Positions 24,240 through 35,053 of a stretch of 64,000 bases of DNA are shown one piece after another. Made by a program: the position numbers and the translations under genes. The notes below the pieces were generated by a model, which was given only the letters and a program-made list of their open reading frames with translations, searched no databases and was not told where the DNA came from. The DNA comes from Aeromicrobium sp. IC_218 (lineage in GTDB: Bacteria > Actinomycetota > Actinomycetes > Propionibacteriales > Nocardioidaceae): positions 1-64,000 of the forward strand of contig NZ_SJXM01000010.1 of NCBI RefSeq assembly GCF_004336805.1. Reading direction: 5' to 3'. Within the stretch, counting starts at the first letter, position 1. Each line of letters opens with the position of its first letter.

Positions 24240-24756
24240 CGGCGACGGGCGGGGCCGTCGGGTCGTCGCCCTCGCCGGTCTCCTCGCGCGCGACCCAGTC
24301 CTCGATGCGCTCGAGGTCGTGCTGCGAGCGGGTGACGACGGCCAGCAGGTCGCTCATCTTGGCGACCTCCTCGACCTGCTCCTTGATGAACCACTGCATG
24401 AACTGGTCCGAGGCGAAGTCGTTGCTCTCGCGGGCGATGCGGGTGAGCTCGAAGATCTGCTCGGTGACCTTCTTCTCCTGGTCCAGCGCCGTCTGGACCG
24501 GGTCCACGACGTCGGTGAACTCGATGCGCGGCGCGGCGATGCCGGGGATGCGCGGCACCTGGTCCTGGTCGAGCAGGTACTGCACCATCATCATCGCGTG
24601 GTCGCGCTCCTCGAGCGCCTGCGCGTAGAACAGCGCCGCCATCTGCGGCATGGTGAGCGCGTCGTAGTAGGTCGCGATCGCGACGTACTGCTGGTGGGCG
24701 CTGAACTCGTGACCGATCTGCTCGTTGAGCTTCTCCACGAACTGGGGTGCGGCCAT
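24232..24756 (-). CDS. Ferritin
   Basis: A 174-residue ferritin-fold protein. Helices carry the ferroxidase ligands: E in NEQIGHEFSAHQQY, E-R-D-H in ALEERDHAMMM, and the later QEKKVTEQIFEL and FIKEQVEEVAKM glutamates. It lacks the haem-ligating methionine context of bacterioferritin, so non-haem ferritin (BfrB/Ftn type) fits best. It stores iron as a cytosolic 24-mer. ATG at 24756 is used because the AGAAGGA ribosome-binding site is correctly spaced for it and too close to the ATG at 24765. An iron box-like site lies 24 nt upstream. Confidence 0.9.
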   Translation of the reverse strand: MAAPQFVEKLNEQIGHEFSAHQQYVAIATYYDALTMPQMAALFYAQALEERDHAMMMVQYLLDQDQVPRIPGIAAPRIEFTDVVDPVQTALDQEKKVTEQIFELTRIARESNDFASDQFMQWFIKEQVEEVAKMSDLLAVVTRSQHDLERIEDWVAREETGEGDDPTAPPVAGA

Positions 24757-24779
24757 GGTTGCCATCCTTCTGTCGAGCC

Positions 24780-24798
24780 GGAAGTAAGCCTTGCCTTG
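24780..24798. promoter_or_regulatory. IdeR/DtxR-like iron box between ferritin and the small Cys protein gene
   Basis: Read on the minus strand, caaggcaaggcttacttcc matches the 19-bp IdeR consensus at about 11 positions. It sits immediately upstream of ferritin and directly before the -10 box of the divergent gene. IdeR activates ferritin genes in mycobacteria, so activation is the expected sign. Confidence 0.4.
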
Positions 24799-24799
24799 C

Positions 24800-24805
24800 T
24801 AGGGT
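24800..24805 (+). promoter_or_regulatory. -10 box, leaderless start of the small Cys protein gene
   Basis: TAGGGT followed by 6 nt and GTG at 24812. Confidence 0.5.
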
Positions 24806-24811
24806 GACGGG

Positions 24812-24982
24812 GTGCCACCGAAGCCGAAGAAGAAGTGCTGCGACAGCAAGCCCAAGTGCAAGCGCTGTCCGCTTCGGATGCTCAAGAACGGCACGCTGCC
24901 CGAGGGCTACACGGTCAAGAAGCGCAAGCTGGTCAAGATCAAGGACGTCCCGTCCAAGTCCTCGTCCAAGCGCGCCGCCTGA
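24812..24982 (+). CDS. Very small basic cysteine-motif protein
   Basis: A 56-residue protein starting with GTG: MPPKPKKKCCDSKPKCKRCP, then LRMLKNGTLPEGYTVKKRKLV and a Ser/Lys-rich tail. Four cysteines (C9, C10, C16, C19) form a CC-x5-C-x2-C cluster that could hold zinc or an Fe-S cluster, and the rest is strongly basic, suiting nucleic-acid binding. Codon third positions are G/C as in its neighbours, and similar short proteins are common in actinomycetes. The function is unknown. Confidence 0.75.
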   Translation: MPPKPKKKCCDSKPKCKRCPLRMLKNGTLPEGYTVKKRKLVKIKDVPSKSSSKRAA

Positions 24983-25101
24983 GCACGTCCGCTCCGGTGC
25001 CCCGAGCCTAGGGGTCCGCGACCCCTCCGTTCCAGCAAGGCACGGCTGTCCATACGAAGGCGCGCCTGCCCTTGCCCGACCTCGGACTCCGCCGCCTCGG
25101 C

Positions 25102-25107
25102 TACCGT
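25102..25107 (+). promoter_or_regulatory. -10 box, leaderless start of the isocitrate lyase/PEP mutase family gene
   Basis: TACCGT followed by 6 nt and the ATG at 25114. Confidence 0.5.
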
Positions 25108-25113
25108 CGGGCC

Positions 25114-25890
25114 ATGACCGAACTGCGTGACCGGGCCCAGCGCCTGCTCGACCTGCACACCGCCGCTCCCCTGCTCAAGGTGGTCAACGTCTGGGACGCG
25201 ATCAGCGCCCGCGTCGTGACCGAGGTGCCCGGCGTCGAGGCGCTGGCCAGCGCCAGCCACTCGATCGCCGCTTCCTACGGCTACGAGGACGGCGAGAACA
25301 TCCCCGTCGACCTCATGATCGAGGCGGTCGGCCGCATCGTCGCCGCCACCCACCTGCCCGTCACCGCCGACCTGGAGGCCGGCTACGGCGACCCGGGCGA
25401 GACCGCCCGCAAGGCGATCGGCGTCGGCGTCGTGGGCGCCAACCTCGAGGACCAGATGAAGCCGCTGCCCGAGGCGGTCAAGGCCGTCGAGGCCGTCGTC
25501 CGGGCCGGCGAGCAGGCCGGCGTCCCGTTCGTGCTCAACGCCCGTACGGACGCCTTCGTGCGCGCCGGCGACCGCCCGCACGAGGAGGTCCTCGCCGAGG
25601 CCATCGAGCGCGGCCGCGTCTTCCTCGAGGCCGGTGCGCCGGTGGTGTTCGTCCCCGGCAAGGTGTCCGAGGCCGACATCGAGGCCTTCGTGGACGCCTG
25701 GGGGTCGCAGCGGCTGACGCTCATCGGCGCGCCGGGCAGCGTCCCGCTCGCCCGCATGGCCGAGCTGGGCGTCGCCCGCGTCTCGTTCGGACCGTTCTCG
25801 CAGTCGGTGGCCCTCATGGCCCTGCAGGACTTGACCCGCGATGTGGTCGCCGACGGCGGCCTGCCGGCGGACTTCCGCGTCCTGAACTAG
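25114..25890 (+). CDS. Isocitrate lyase/phosphoenolpyruvate mutase family enzyme
   Basis: A 258-residue TIM-barrel protein. Family features are NVWDAISARVV near the start, a DLEAGYGDPGETARKAI metal-binding segment, GANLEDQM and LNARTDAFV. It lacks the KKCGH signature of true isocitrate and methylisocitrate lyases, so it belongs to the short PEP-mutase-like branch with unassigned C-C or P-C lyase chemistry. The ATG is leaderless. The VOC gene follows 10 nt after its stop. Confidence 0.85.
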   Translation: MTELRDRAQRLLDLHTAAPLLKVVNVWDAISARVVTEVPGVEALASASHSIAASYGYEDGENIPVDLMIEAVGRIVAATHLPVTADLEAGYGDPGETARKAIGVGVVGANLEDQMKPLPEAVKAVEAVVRAGEQAGVPFVLNARTDAFVRAGDRPHEEVLAEAIERGRVFLEAGAPVVFVPGKVSEADIEAFVDAWGSQRLTLIGAPGSVPLARMAELGVARVSFGPFSQSVALMALQDLTRDVVADGGLPADFRVLN

Positions 25891-25900
25891 AGGAGTCGCC

Positions 25901-26302
25901 GTGCCCGACGTCGTCGTCAGTCTCCCCGTGCGCGACCGCCGTGCCGCGCACGCCTTCTACGGCGCCGGGCTCGGCCTGGCCCTGGTCGACGGCCACCGCG
26001 CCGACGACGGTCTGCCCGAGCCGCTGCAGCACGAGCTCGGCGCGGGCGTGACCCTCATGCTGGTGCCCACCGACGGGTTCGGCTGGGTGCTGGGCGGACG
26101 GCCCGTCGCCCAGCCGGGCACCAGCGAGACGGTGCTCGGGCTCGCGCTGGACGACGACGCCGCGGTCGAGCAGGTCGCCCGGCGCGCGGTCGAGCACGGC
26201 GGGACGCTCGTGGCCGGCGCGGCGCAGCAGCCCTGGGGCTTCTGCGCCACCGTCGCCGACCCCGACGGCCACCTCTGGATGCTGCAGGCGGCCGCCGGCT
26301 AG
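25901..26302 (+). CDS. VOC (glyoxalase/bleomycin resistance) family protein
   Basis: A 133-residue single VOC domain: an opening VVVSLPVRDRRAAHAFYGAGLGL and a closing WGFCATVADPDGHLWML, the usual beta-alpha-beta-beta-beta pairs. GTG at 25901 follows an AGAGGAG ribosome-binding site 10 nt after the previous stop, so it is co-transcribed with the lyase-family gene. Substrate unknown. It ends 3 nt from the convergent mutase gene. Confidence 0.82.
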   Translation: MPDVVVSLPVRDRRAAHAFYGAGLGLALVDGHRADDGLPEPLQHELGAGVTLMLVPTDGFGWVLGGRPVAQPGTSETVLGLALDDDAAVEQVARRAVEHGGTLVAGAAQQPWGFCATVADPDGHLWMLQAAAG

Positions 26303-26305
26303 GTG

Positions 26306-28294
26306 TCAGTCGAGGTCGTGCGCCTTGCGGATCTCGTCGACGATCCGGCCCATGATCTCGGTCATGCCGAAGTCCTTGGGCGTGAAGACGGCGGCGATGC
26401 CGTCGGCCTCGAGCCGGCGGGCGTCGGAGTCGGGGATGATGCCGCCGACGATGAGCGGCACGTCGTCCAGCCCGGCGTCCAGCAGCCCCTGCTGCACCTG
26501 GGGCACGAGCTCCATGTGCGAGCCGGACAGGATCGACAGGCCCACGGCGTGGACGTCCTCGTCGACCGCCGCGGCGACGATCTGCGCGGGCGTGAGCCGG
26601 ATGCCCTGGTAGACGACCTCGAACCCGGCGTCGCGCGCGCGCACGGCGATCTGCTCGGCCCCGTTGGAGTGCCCATCCAGGCCGGGCTTGCCGACCAGGA
26701 AGCGCAGCCGGCCGCCCAGCTCCTCGCCCGTGGCACGGACGCGCTCGCGCAGCGCCACCAGCTCCTCGCCCGCCTCCTGCACGCCGACGATGCCCGAGAC
26801 GCCCGTGGGGGCCCGGTACTCGCCGAAGACGTCGCGCAGGGTCTGCGACCACTCACCGACGGTCGCACCGGCCCGCACGGCGGCGAGCGTCGCCTCCATG
26901 AGGTTCGCGCCGGTCTTGGCCTCGTCGGCCACCCGCTCCAGCGCCGCCCGCACCTCGGACTCGTCGCGCTGGGCCCGCCACTGCTGGACGTCCGCCTGCG
27001 CGTTCGCCTCGGCCTGCGGGTCGGCGACCATGATCGCGGCGTCGAGGTCGGCGGTCAGCGGCGACGGCTCGGTCTCGACGTACTTGTTGACGCCGACGAC
27101 GGTGATCTCCCCGGCCTCGATGCGGGCGCGGCGCTCGGCGTGGGCGCCCACGAGCGCCTGCTTCATGTAGCCGGACTCGACGGCCGCGATCGCGCCGCCC
27201 ATCTCGGCGATGCGCTCCATCTCGGCCGTCGCGCCCTCGACGAGCTCGGACACCTTCGCCTCGACGACGACCGAGCCCTCGAACAGGTCGTCGTGCTCGA
27301 GCAGGTCGGACTCGAAGGCCAGCACCTGCTGCAGGCGCAGCGACCACTGCTGGTCCCACGGCCGCGGCAGGCCGAGCGCCTCGTTCCACGCCGGCAGCTG
27401 CACGGCGCGGGCCCGGGCGTCCTTGCTCAGCGTGACGCCGAGCATCTCCAGCACGATGCGCTGGACGTTGTTCTCCGGCTGGGCCTCAGTGAGGCCGAGC
27501 GAGTTGACCTGCACGCCGTAGCGGAAGCGGCGCATCTTGGGGTCCTCGACGCCGTACCGCTCGCGCGTGATCTGGTCCCACATCCGGCCGAAGGCGCGCA
27601 TCTTGCACATCTCCTCGACGAACCGGACGCCGGCGTTGACGAAGAAGGAGATGCGGCCGACGACCTGGCCGAACTTGTCCTCCGGCACCTGGCCGGACTC
27701 CTTCACCGCGTCCAGCACCGCGATGGCGGTCGACAGCGCGAACGCCAGCTCCTGCGTGGGCGTCGCGCCGGCCTCCTGCAGGTGGTAGCTGCAGATGTTG
27801 AGCGGGTTCCACTTCGGGATCTCGTTGACGGTGTACGCGATCATGTCGGTGGTCAGCCGCAGGGAGTGCTCGGGCGGGAAGACGTACGTCCCGCGCGACA
27901 GGTACTCCTTGATGATGTCGTTCTGCGTCGTGCCGGCAAGCCTCGACGCGTCGACCCCCTGCTCCTCGGCCACGACCTGGTACATCGCGAGCAGCCACAT
28001 GGCCGTCGCGTTGATCGTCATGGACGTGTTCATCTCCGACAGCGGGATGTCCTGGAACAGCCGGCGCATCGCTCCCAGGTGCGGGATCGGCACGCCGACC
28101 TTGCCCACCTCGCCGCGGCTGAGCTCGTGGTCGGGGTCGTAGCCGGTCTGCGTCGGCAGGTCGAAGGCGACCGAGAGGCCGGTCTGGCCCTTCGCGAGGT
28201 TGCGCCGGTAGAGCGCGTTCGACTCCGCCGCCGAGCTGTGCCCGGCGTAGGTGCGCATGACCCACGGGCGGTCGGGCTGAACCTTGTCCGTCAT
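26306..28294 (-). CDS. ecm: Ethylmalonyl-CoA mutase (MeaA-type, B12-dependent)
   Basis: A 662-residue adenosylcobalamin-dependent acyl-CoA mutase in one chain. The TIM barrel carries the substrate region (RTYAGHSSAAESNALYRRNL, GLSVAFDLPTQTGYDPDH). The C-terminal B12 domain has the base-off motif LDGHSNGAEQIAVRARDAGFEVVYQG. The size and the NALYRRNLAKGQTGLSVAFDLPTQ signature are those of the MeaA/ethylmalonyl-CoA mutase branch rather than two-subunit methylmalonyl-CoA mutase. It converts ethylmalonyl-CoA made by ccr to methylsuccinyl-CoA. ATG at 28294 is chosen because a TAACCT -10 box lies 7 nt before it and longer starts would enter the divergent promoter. Confidence 0.9.
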   Translation of the reverse strand: MTDKVQPDRPWVMRTYAGHSSAAESNALYRRNLAKGQTGLSVAFDLPTQTGYDPDHELSRGEVGKVGVPIPHLGAMRRLFQDIPLSEMNTSMTINATAMWLLAMYQVVAEEQGVDASRLAGTTQNDIIKEYLSRGTYVFPPEHSLRLTTDMIAYTVNEIPKWNPLNICSYHLQEAGATPTQELAFALSTAIAVLDAVKESGQVPEDKFGQVVGRISFFVNAGVRFVEEMCKMRAFGRMWDQITRERYGVEDPKMRRFRYGVQVNSLGLTEAQPENNVQRIVLEMLGVTLSKDARARAVQLPAWNEALGLPRPWDQQWSLRLQQVLAFESDLLEHDDLFEGSVVVEAKVSELVEGATAEMERIAEMGGAIAAVESGYMKQALVGAHAERRARIEAGEITVVGVNKYVETEPSPLTADLDAAIMVADPQAEANAQADVQQWRAQRDESEVRAALERVADEAKTGANLMEATLAAVRAGATVGEWSQTLRDVFGEYRAPTGVSGIVGVQEAGEELVALRERVRATGEELGGRLRFLVGKPGLDGHSNGAEQIAVRARDAGFEVVYQGIRLTPAQIVAAAVDEDVHAVGLSILSGSHMELVPQVQQGLLDAGLDDVPLIVGGIIPDSDARRLEADGIAAVFTPKDFGMTEIMGRIVDEIRKAHDLD

Positions 28295-28301
28295 GCGCGT
28301 C

Positions 28302-28307
28302 AGGTTA
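28302..28307 (-). promoter_or_regulatory. -10 box, leaderless start of the mutase gene
   Basis: TAACCT followed by 7 nt and the ATG at 28294; its first four bases are one arm of the GTTA-N8-TAAC dyad. Confidence 0.5.
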
Positions 28308-28319
28308 CCCCGCGTTAAC
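28304..28319. promoter_or_regulatory. GTTA-N8-TAAC dyad over the mutase -10 box
   Basis: gttaccccgcgttaac, flanked by G and C to give a matched GGTTA/TAACC pair. The arm spacing and the position relative to the -10 box equal those at ccr. Confidence 0.55.
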
Positions 28320-28367
28320 CGCCCCCGAGAGTCGTGCGGGTCACACCGGCGCCTCGGGACGTCCACC

Positions 28368-28373
28368 TACACT
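28368..28373 (+). promoter_or_regulatory. -10 box, leaderless start of the adenosyltransferase gene
   Basis: TACACT followed by 6 nt and the ATG at 28380. Confidence 0.55.
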
Positions 28374-28379
28374 CGGCGG

Positions 28380-28952
28380 ATGGTCAACCTCACGCGCATC
28401 TACACCCGCACCGGCGACGACGGCACGACCAACCTCGCCGACATGAGCAAGACGACCAAGAACGACCTGCGCCTGGTGGCCTACGCGGACGTCGACGAGG
28501 CCAACAGCCAGATCGGTCTCGCCCTCGCGCTCGGCGGTCTCGACGCGGACGTCGTCGCGGTGCTGCAGCACGTGCAGAACGACCTGTTCGACGTCGGCGC
28601 CGACCTCGGCACCCCGGTCGTCGAGAACCCTCCGTACCCCCAGCTGCGGGTCGAGCCCGACTACGTCGAGCGGCTCGAGCACTGGTGCGACGAGTACAAC
28701 GAGCGCGTCGAGAAGCTGCGCTCGTTCATCCTGCCCGGCGGCACTCCCCCGGCCGCGGCGCTGCACGTGGCGCGCACGGTCGTCCGGCGCGCCGAGCGCG
28801 CGGCCTGGGCCGCGTTCGAGCAGCACGGCGAGTCGATGAACGTGCTGGCCGCCAAGTACCTCAACCGGCTCAGCGACCTGCTGTTCATCCTGGCGCGGGT
28901 CGCCAACGGCGCCGAGGGCGACGTGCTCTGGGTGCCCGGCGGCGAGCGCTAG
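28380..28952 (+). CDS. Cob(I)alamin adenosyltransferase, PduO type
   Basis: A 190-residue ATP:cob(I)alamin adenosyltransferase. The ATP-binding N-terminus is RIYTRTGDDGTTNLADM, and the later signature ARTVVRRAERAAW and NRLSDLLFILAR are complete. It makes adenosylcobalamin, the cofactor of the mutase encoded divergently 85 nt away, and is a plausible partner of MeaB. The start is leaderless. A strong terminator follows. Confidence 0.93.
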   Translation: MVNLTRIYTRTGDDGTTNLADMSKTTKNDLRLVAYADVDEANSQIGLALALGGLDADVVAVLQHVQNDLFDVGADLGTPVVENPPYPQLRVEPDYVERLEHWCDEYNERVEKLRSFILPGGTPPAAALHVARTVVRRAERAAWAAFEQHGESMNVLAAKYLNRLSDLLFILARVANGAEGDVLWVPGGER

Positions 28953-28967
28953 GACCCCCGGCACGAC

Positions 28968-28997
28968 GAAGGGCCGCCCCCGAGGGGGCGGCCCTTC
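28968..28997. terminator. Bidirectional hairpin terminator
   Basis: gaagggccgcccc and its complement form a 13-bp stem with a 4-nt loop between convergent genes, followed on the plus strand by TCTCATGTGTCTT. Confidence 0.85.
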
Positions 28998-29015
28998 TCA
29001 TGTGTCTTCGAAGAC

Positions 29016-29204
29016 TCAGTACCAGTCGATCGCGCGCTGGATCGTGATGGTGCCGGAGTCGGTGGTGGCCGGAGCCTTGACCGACGGAGCCTTGGTGTTG
29101 GAGTACCAGTCGATCGGACGAGCGTCGGCGGACGCAGTCATCGAGCCGACGGCAAGGGCAGGGAAGACCGCCGCAACGGCGACGAGCACGAGACGCTTGA
29201 TCAC
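29016..29204 (-). CDS. Secreted micro-peptide with duplicated IDWY motif
   Basis: A 62-residue precursor. A clear signal peptide (MIKRLVLVAVAAVFPALAVG, cleavage likely after ASA at residue 26) leaves a mature peptide of about 36 residues. RPIDWY (29-34) stands near its N-terminus and RAIDWY (57-62) at its very C-terminus, joined by a Thr/Ser/Lys/Pro linker. There is no cysteine and no transporter or processing gene beside it. GTG at 29204 has an AGAGGTG ribosome-binding site, a well-placed promoter lies upstream and a terminator downstream, so it is a free-standing gene. I do not recognise the family. Confidence 0.75.
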   Translation of the reverse strand: MIKRLVLVAVAAVFPALAVGSMTASADARPIDWYSNTKAPSVKAPATTDSGTITIQRAIDWY

Positions 29205-29245
29205 AGGACACCTCTGGGGGCTAGTAAGTTCGGACCAGTGGTCTG

Positions 29246-29274
29246 ATTGTGACGGGCCATGCGCCTCACGTCAA
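29246..29274 (-). promoter_or_regulatory. Promoter of the IDWY peptide gene
   Basis: TTGACG (-35, 29269-29274) and CACAAT (-10, 29246-29251) separated by exactly 17 nt, with about 35 nt of leader. An 11-nt palindrome gaccagtggtc lies at 29233-29243 at the expected transcription start. This is the best sigma-70-type -35 seen in the window. Confidence 0.55.
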
Positions 29275-29288
29275 CGGAACGGCGAAGT

Positions 29289-29735
29289 TCAGACCACGTT
29301 GTTGACGCGTCGCCCGGGCGGCGACGACTCCAGCCACGACAGCAGGCCGGTGAGCGCGCGCGGGCTCAGGGCCAGCTGCTGCACCCCGTTGGGAGACTCG
29401 CACGGCACCACCACGTGCCCGGCGTGGACGGCGTAGGCCTCGCGCCCCTCGGGCAGCCGGCGGCGTCCGACCTCGAGCTGGCCGCGCTCGAAGCGGTAGC
29501 GCGGACGCGGCGACAGCGAGAACGTCCGGAACCACTCCAGGTGCTCGTCGGTGTAGCGCGCCACCCCCAGCGTCCAGCCGCGCGGGCTCGCCTCGAGGCG
29601 CCGGTTGATGCTCAGGTCGAACGTGCCGCTGGGCTTGGCCAGCCCGCGCCGGCGCATGACCAGCAGGAGCACCAGCAGGCCCGACAACAGCACGACGCCC
29701 AGGACGGAGTCGACCAGCCACTGCCACCAGGGCAT
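29289..29735 (-). CDS. DUF2550 family membrane protein
   Basis: A 148-residue protein with one N-terminal helix (about 5-26) and a cytosolic domain with the family pattern (GTFDLSINRR, RGWTLGVARY, LEWFRTFSLSPRPRYRF). DUF2550 genes follow atpC in many actinomycetes and their role is unknown. ATG at 29735 has an excellent AAGGAGGAG ribosome-binding site. It is 42 nt after atpC. Confidence 0.85.
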   Translation of the reverse strand: MPWWQWLVDSVLGVVLLSGLLVLLLVMRRRGLAKPSGTFDLSINRRLEASPRGWTLGVARYTDEHLEWFRTFSLSPRPRYRFERGQLEVGRRRLPEGREAYAVHAGHVVVPCESPNGVQQLALSPRALTGLLSWLESSPPGRRVNNVV

Positions 29736-29777
29736 GGTCTCCTCCTTCCTGGGCGTCGAGCCGCGGATGCGGCTGGG

Positions 29778-30154
29778 TCAGCGCACCTTCTCGGTGACGC
29801 GCAGCTTCGCCTCGGCCAGGCGCACGCCCTCGACGTCACCGGCGGCGCGGGCGGCCTCCAGCTCGGCCTGGACGTTCGCCGTCTCGACCTCGTCGGCCAG
29901 CTGGACGTCCTCGCTGAGGATCGACACGCGGTCGTCGGCGACCGAGATGAACCCGTCGGCCACGACGGCGCGGACGATGTCGCCCTGCTCGGGCGTGATC
30001 ACCACGACGCCGGGCACCAGCAGCGACAGCAGCGGCGCGTGGCCGGCCAGGACGCCGATGTCACCGTCGGCCGTGCGGGCGATGACCTCGGCGGCCCCGC
30101 CCGACCAGACCGTGCGGTCCGCGGCGACCAGCTCGATGTGCAGCGGGCCGGCCA

Positions 30155-30155
<1 letters not shown>
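29778..30155 (-). CDS. atpC: ATP synthase F1 epsilon subunit
   Basis: A 125-residue epsilon subunit: an N-terminal beta-sandwich (HIELVAADRTVWSGGAAEVIARTADGDIGVLAGHAPLLSLL) and a short C-terminal helical part (EVETANVQAELEAARAAGDVEGVRLAEAKLRV). It belongs to the central stalk and damps ATP hydrolysis. ATG at 30155 shares one base with the atpD stop. Confidence 0.95.
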
Positions 30156-32538
<2,383 letters not shown>

Positions 32539-32540
32539 GG

Positions 32541-34181
<1,641 letters not shown>

Positions 34182-34255
34182 GGTGGTCCCTGCCTTCTTT
34201 GGGTCTGTGCCGCACGGGGCGGCGGGGCTTCAGGTGCCGCGCGTGCGGCGGGGGC

Positions 34256-35053
34256 TCAGCCGGCGAGCTGCCGGCGTGCGGTCTCCAGGCGGCTGGACAT
34301 GGTGCCGTCGACGACGTCGTCACCGATCGAGACGGACAGGCCGCCGATCACGGACGGGTCGACCACGAGGTTCAGGTGCACGTCGTGCCCGTACTTCGAG
34401 GCTAGTGCGGCGGCCAAGCGCTGCTGCTCACCCGCGTCGAGCGGGTAGGCGCTGCGCACCTCGGCCAGCAGCCGCTGGCGGCGGGCCGCGGCCTGCTCGC
34501 CGAACGTCTCCAGCACCCGGTCGAACGAGCCCGTGCGCGTCGCGGCGGCCTGGACGGCCAGCGCGAGCGTCGTGCTCGAGACCTTGCCCTGGAACAGCGA
34601 CGTCAGCAGCGACGCCTTGCCCGCGTGCGGGACGGCGCGGTCGCTGATGACGCCGCGCAGCTCCTGGTCGGAGTCGACCGCGCGACCGAGCTCGAACAGC
34701 TCGGTCTCGACCGCGTCGAGCTCACCGGCCGCGTCGGCGGCGGCGACGAGCGCGGCCACGCCGGCGACCTCGAGGCCGTCGACGAGGTCACGACCGGTGG
34801 ACCAGCGACCGCCCGCGGCGGTCTTGACCACCGCGAGCGTCTGGTCGCCCACCTTGCCGCCGAAGACGTCCCCGGCGAGCCCGGCGCGGGCCGGGCCCTC
34901 CGTGGACGGGTCCGACAGGACGCGCCGCAGGGCGGGAGCACCGTCCAGCGCCGAGACGACGCCGAACAGCTCCTGCCCCACGGTCGCACCGGTCGTGGAC
35001 GCCTCGACCGCGGCCAGGACGTCCGTGAGCGACTTCGCAGAGATGCCTCGCAT
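34256..35053 (-). CDS. atpH: ATP synthase F1 delta subunit
   Basis: A 265-residue peripheral-stalk subunit. The C-terminal half carries the OSCP/delta pattern (RLLAEVRSAYPLDAGEQQRLAAALASKYG, VDPSVIGGLSVSIGDDVVDGTMSSRLETARRQL). The N-terminal half is longer than in E. coli, as usual in actinomycetes. Its ATG overlaps the atpF stop codon by one base. Confidence 0.95.
   Translation of the reverse strand: MRGISAKSLTDVLAAVEASTTGATVGQELFGVVSALDGAPALRRVLSDPSTEGPARAGLAGDVFGGKVGDQTLAVVKTAAGGRWSTGRDLVDGLEVAGVAALVAAADAAGELDAVETELFELGRAVDSDQELRGVISDRAVPHAGKASLLTSLFQGKVSSTTLALAVQAAATRTGSFDRVLETFGEQAAARRQRLLAEVRSAYPLDAGEQQRLAAALASKYGHDVHLNLVVDPSVIGGLSVSIGDDVVDGTMSSRLETARRQLAG

Noticed and set aside
24983..25113. 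Possible small gene or regulatory RNA in the 131-nt gap before the lyase-family gene.
   Set aside because: No start codon with ribosome-binding site, no strong hairpin; only the -10 box at 25102 is supported.
28295..28379. A cobalamin riboswitch in front of the mutase or adenosyltransferase gene.
   Set aside because: The divergent gap is only 85 nt and both starts look leaderless, leaving no room for a riboswitch.
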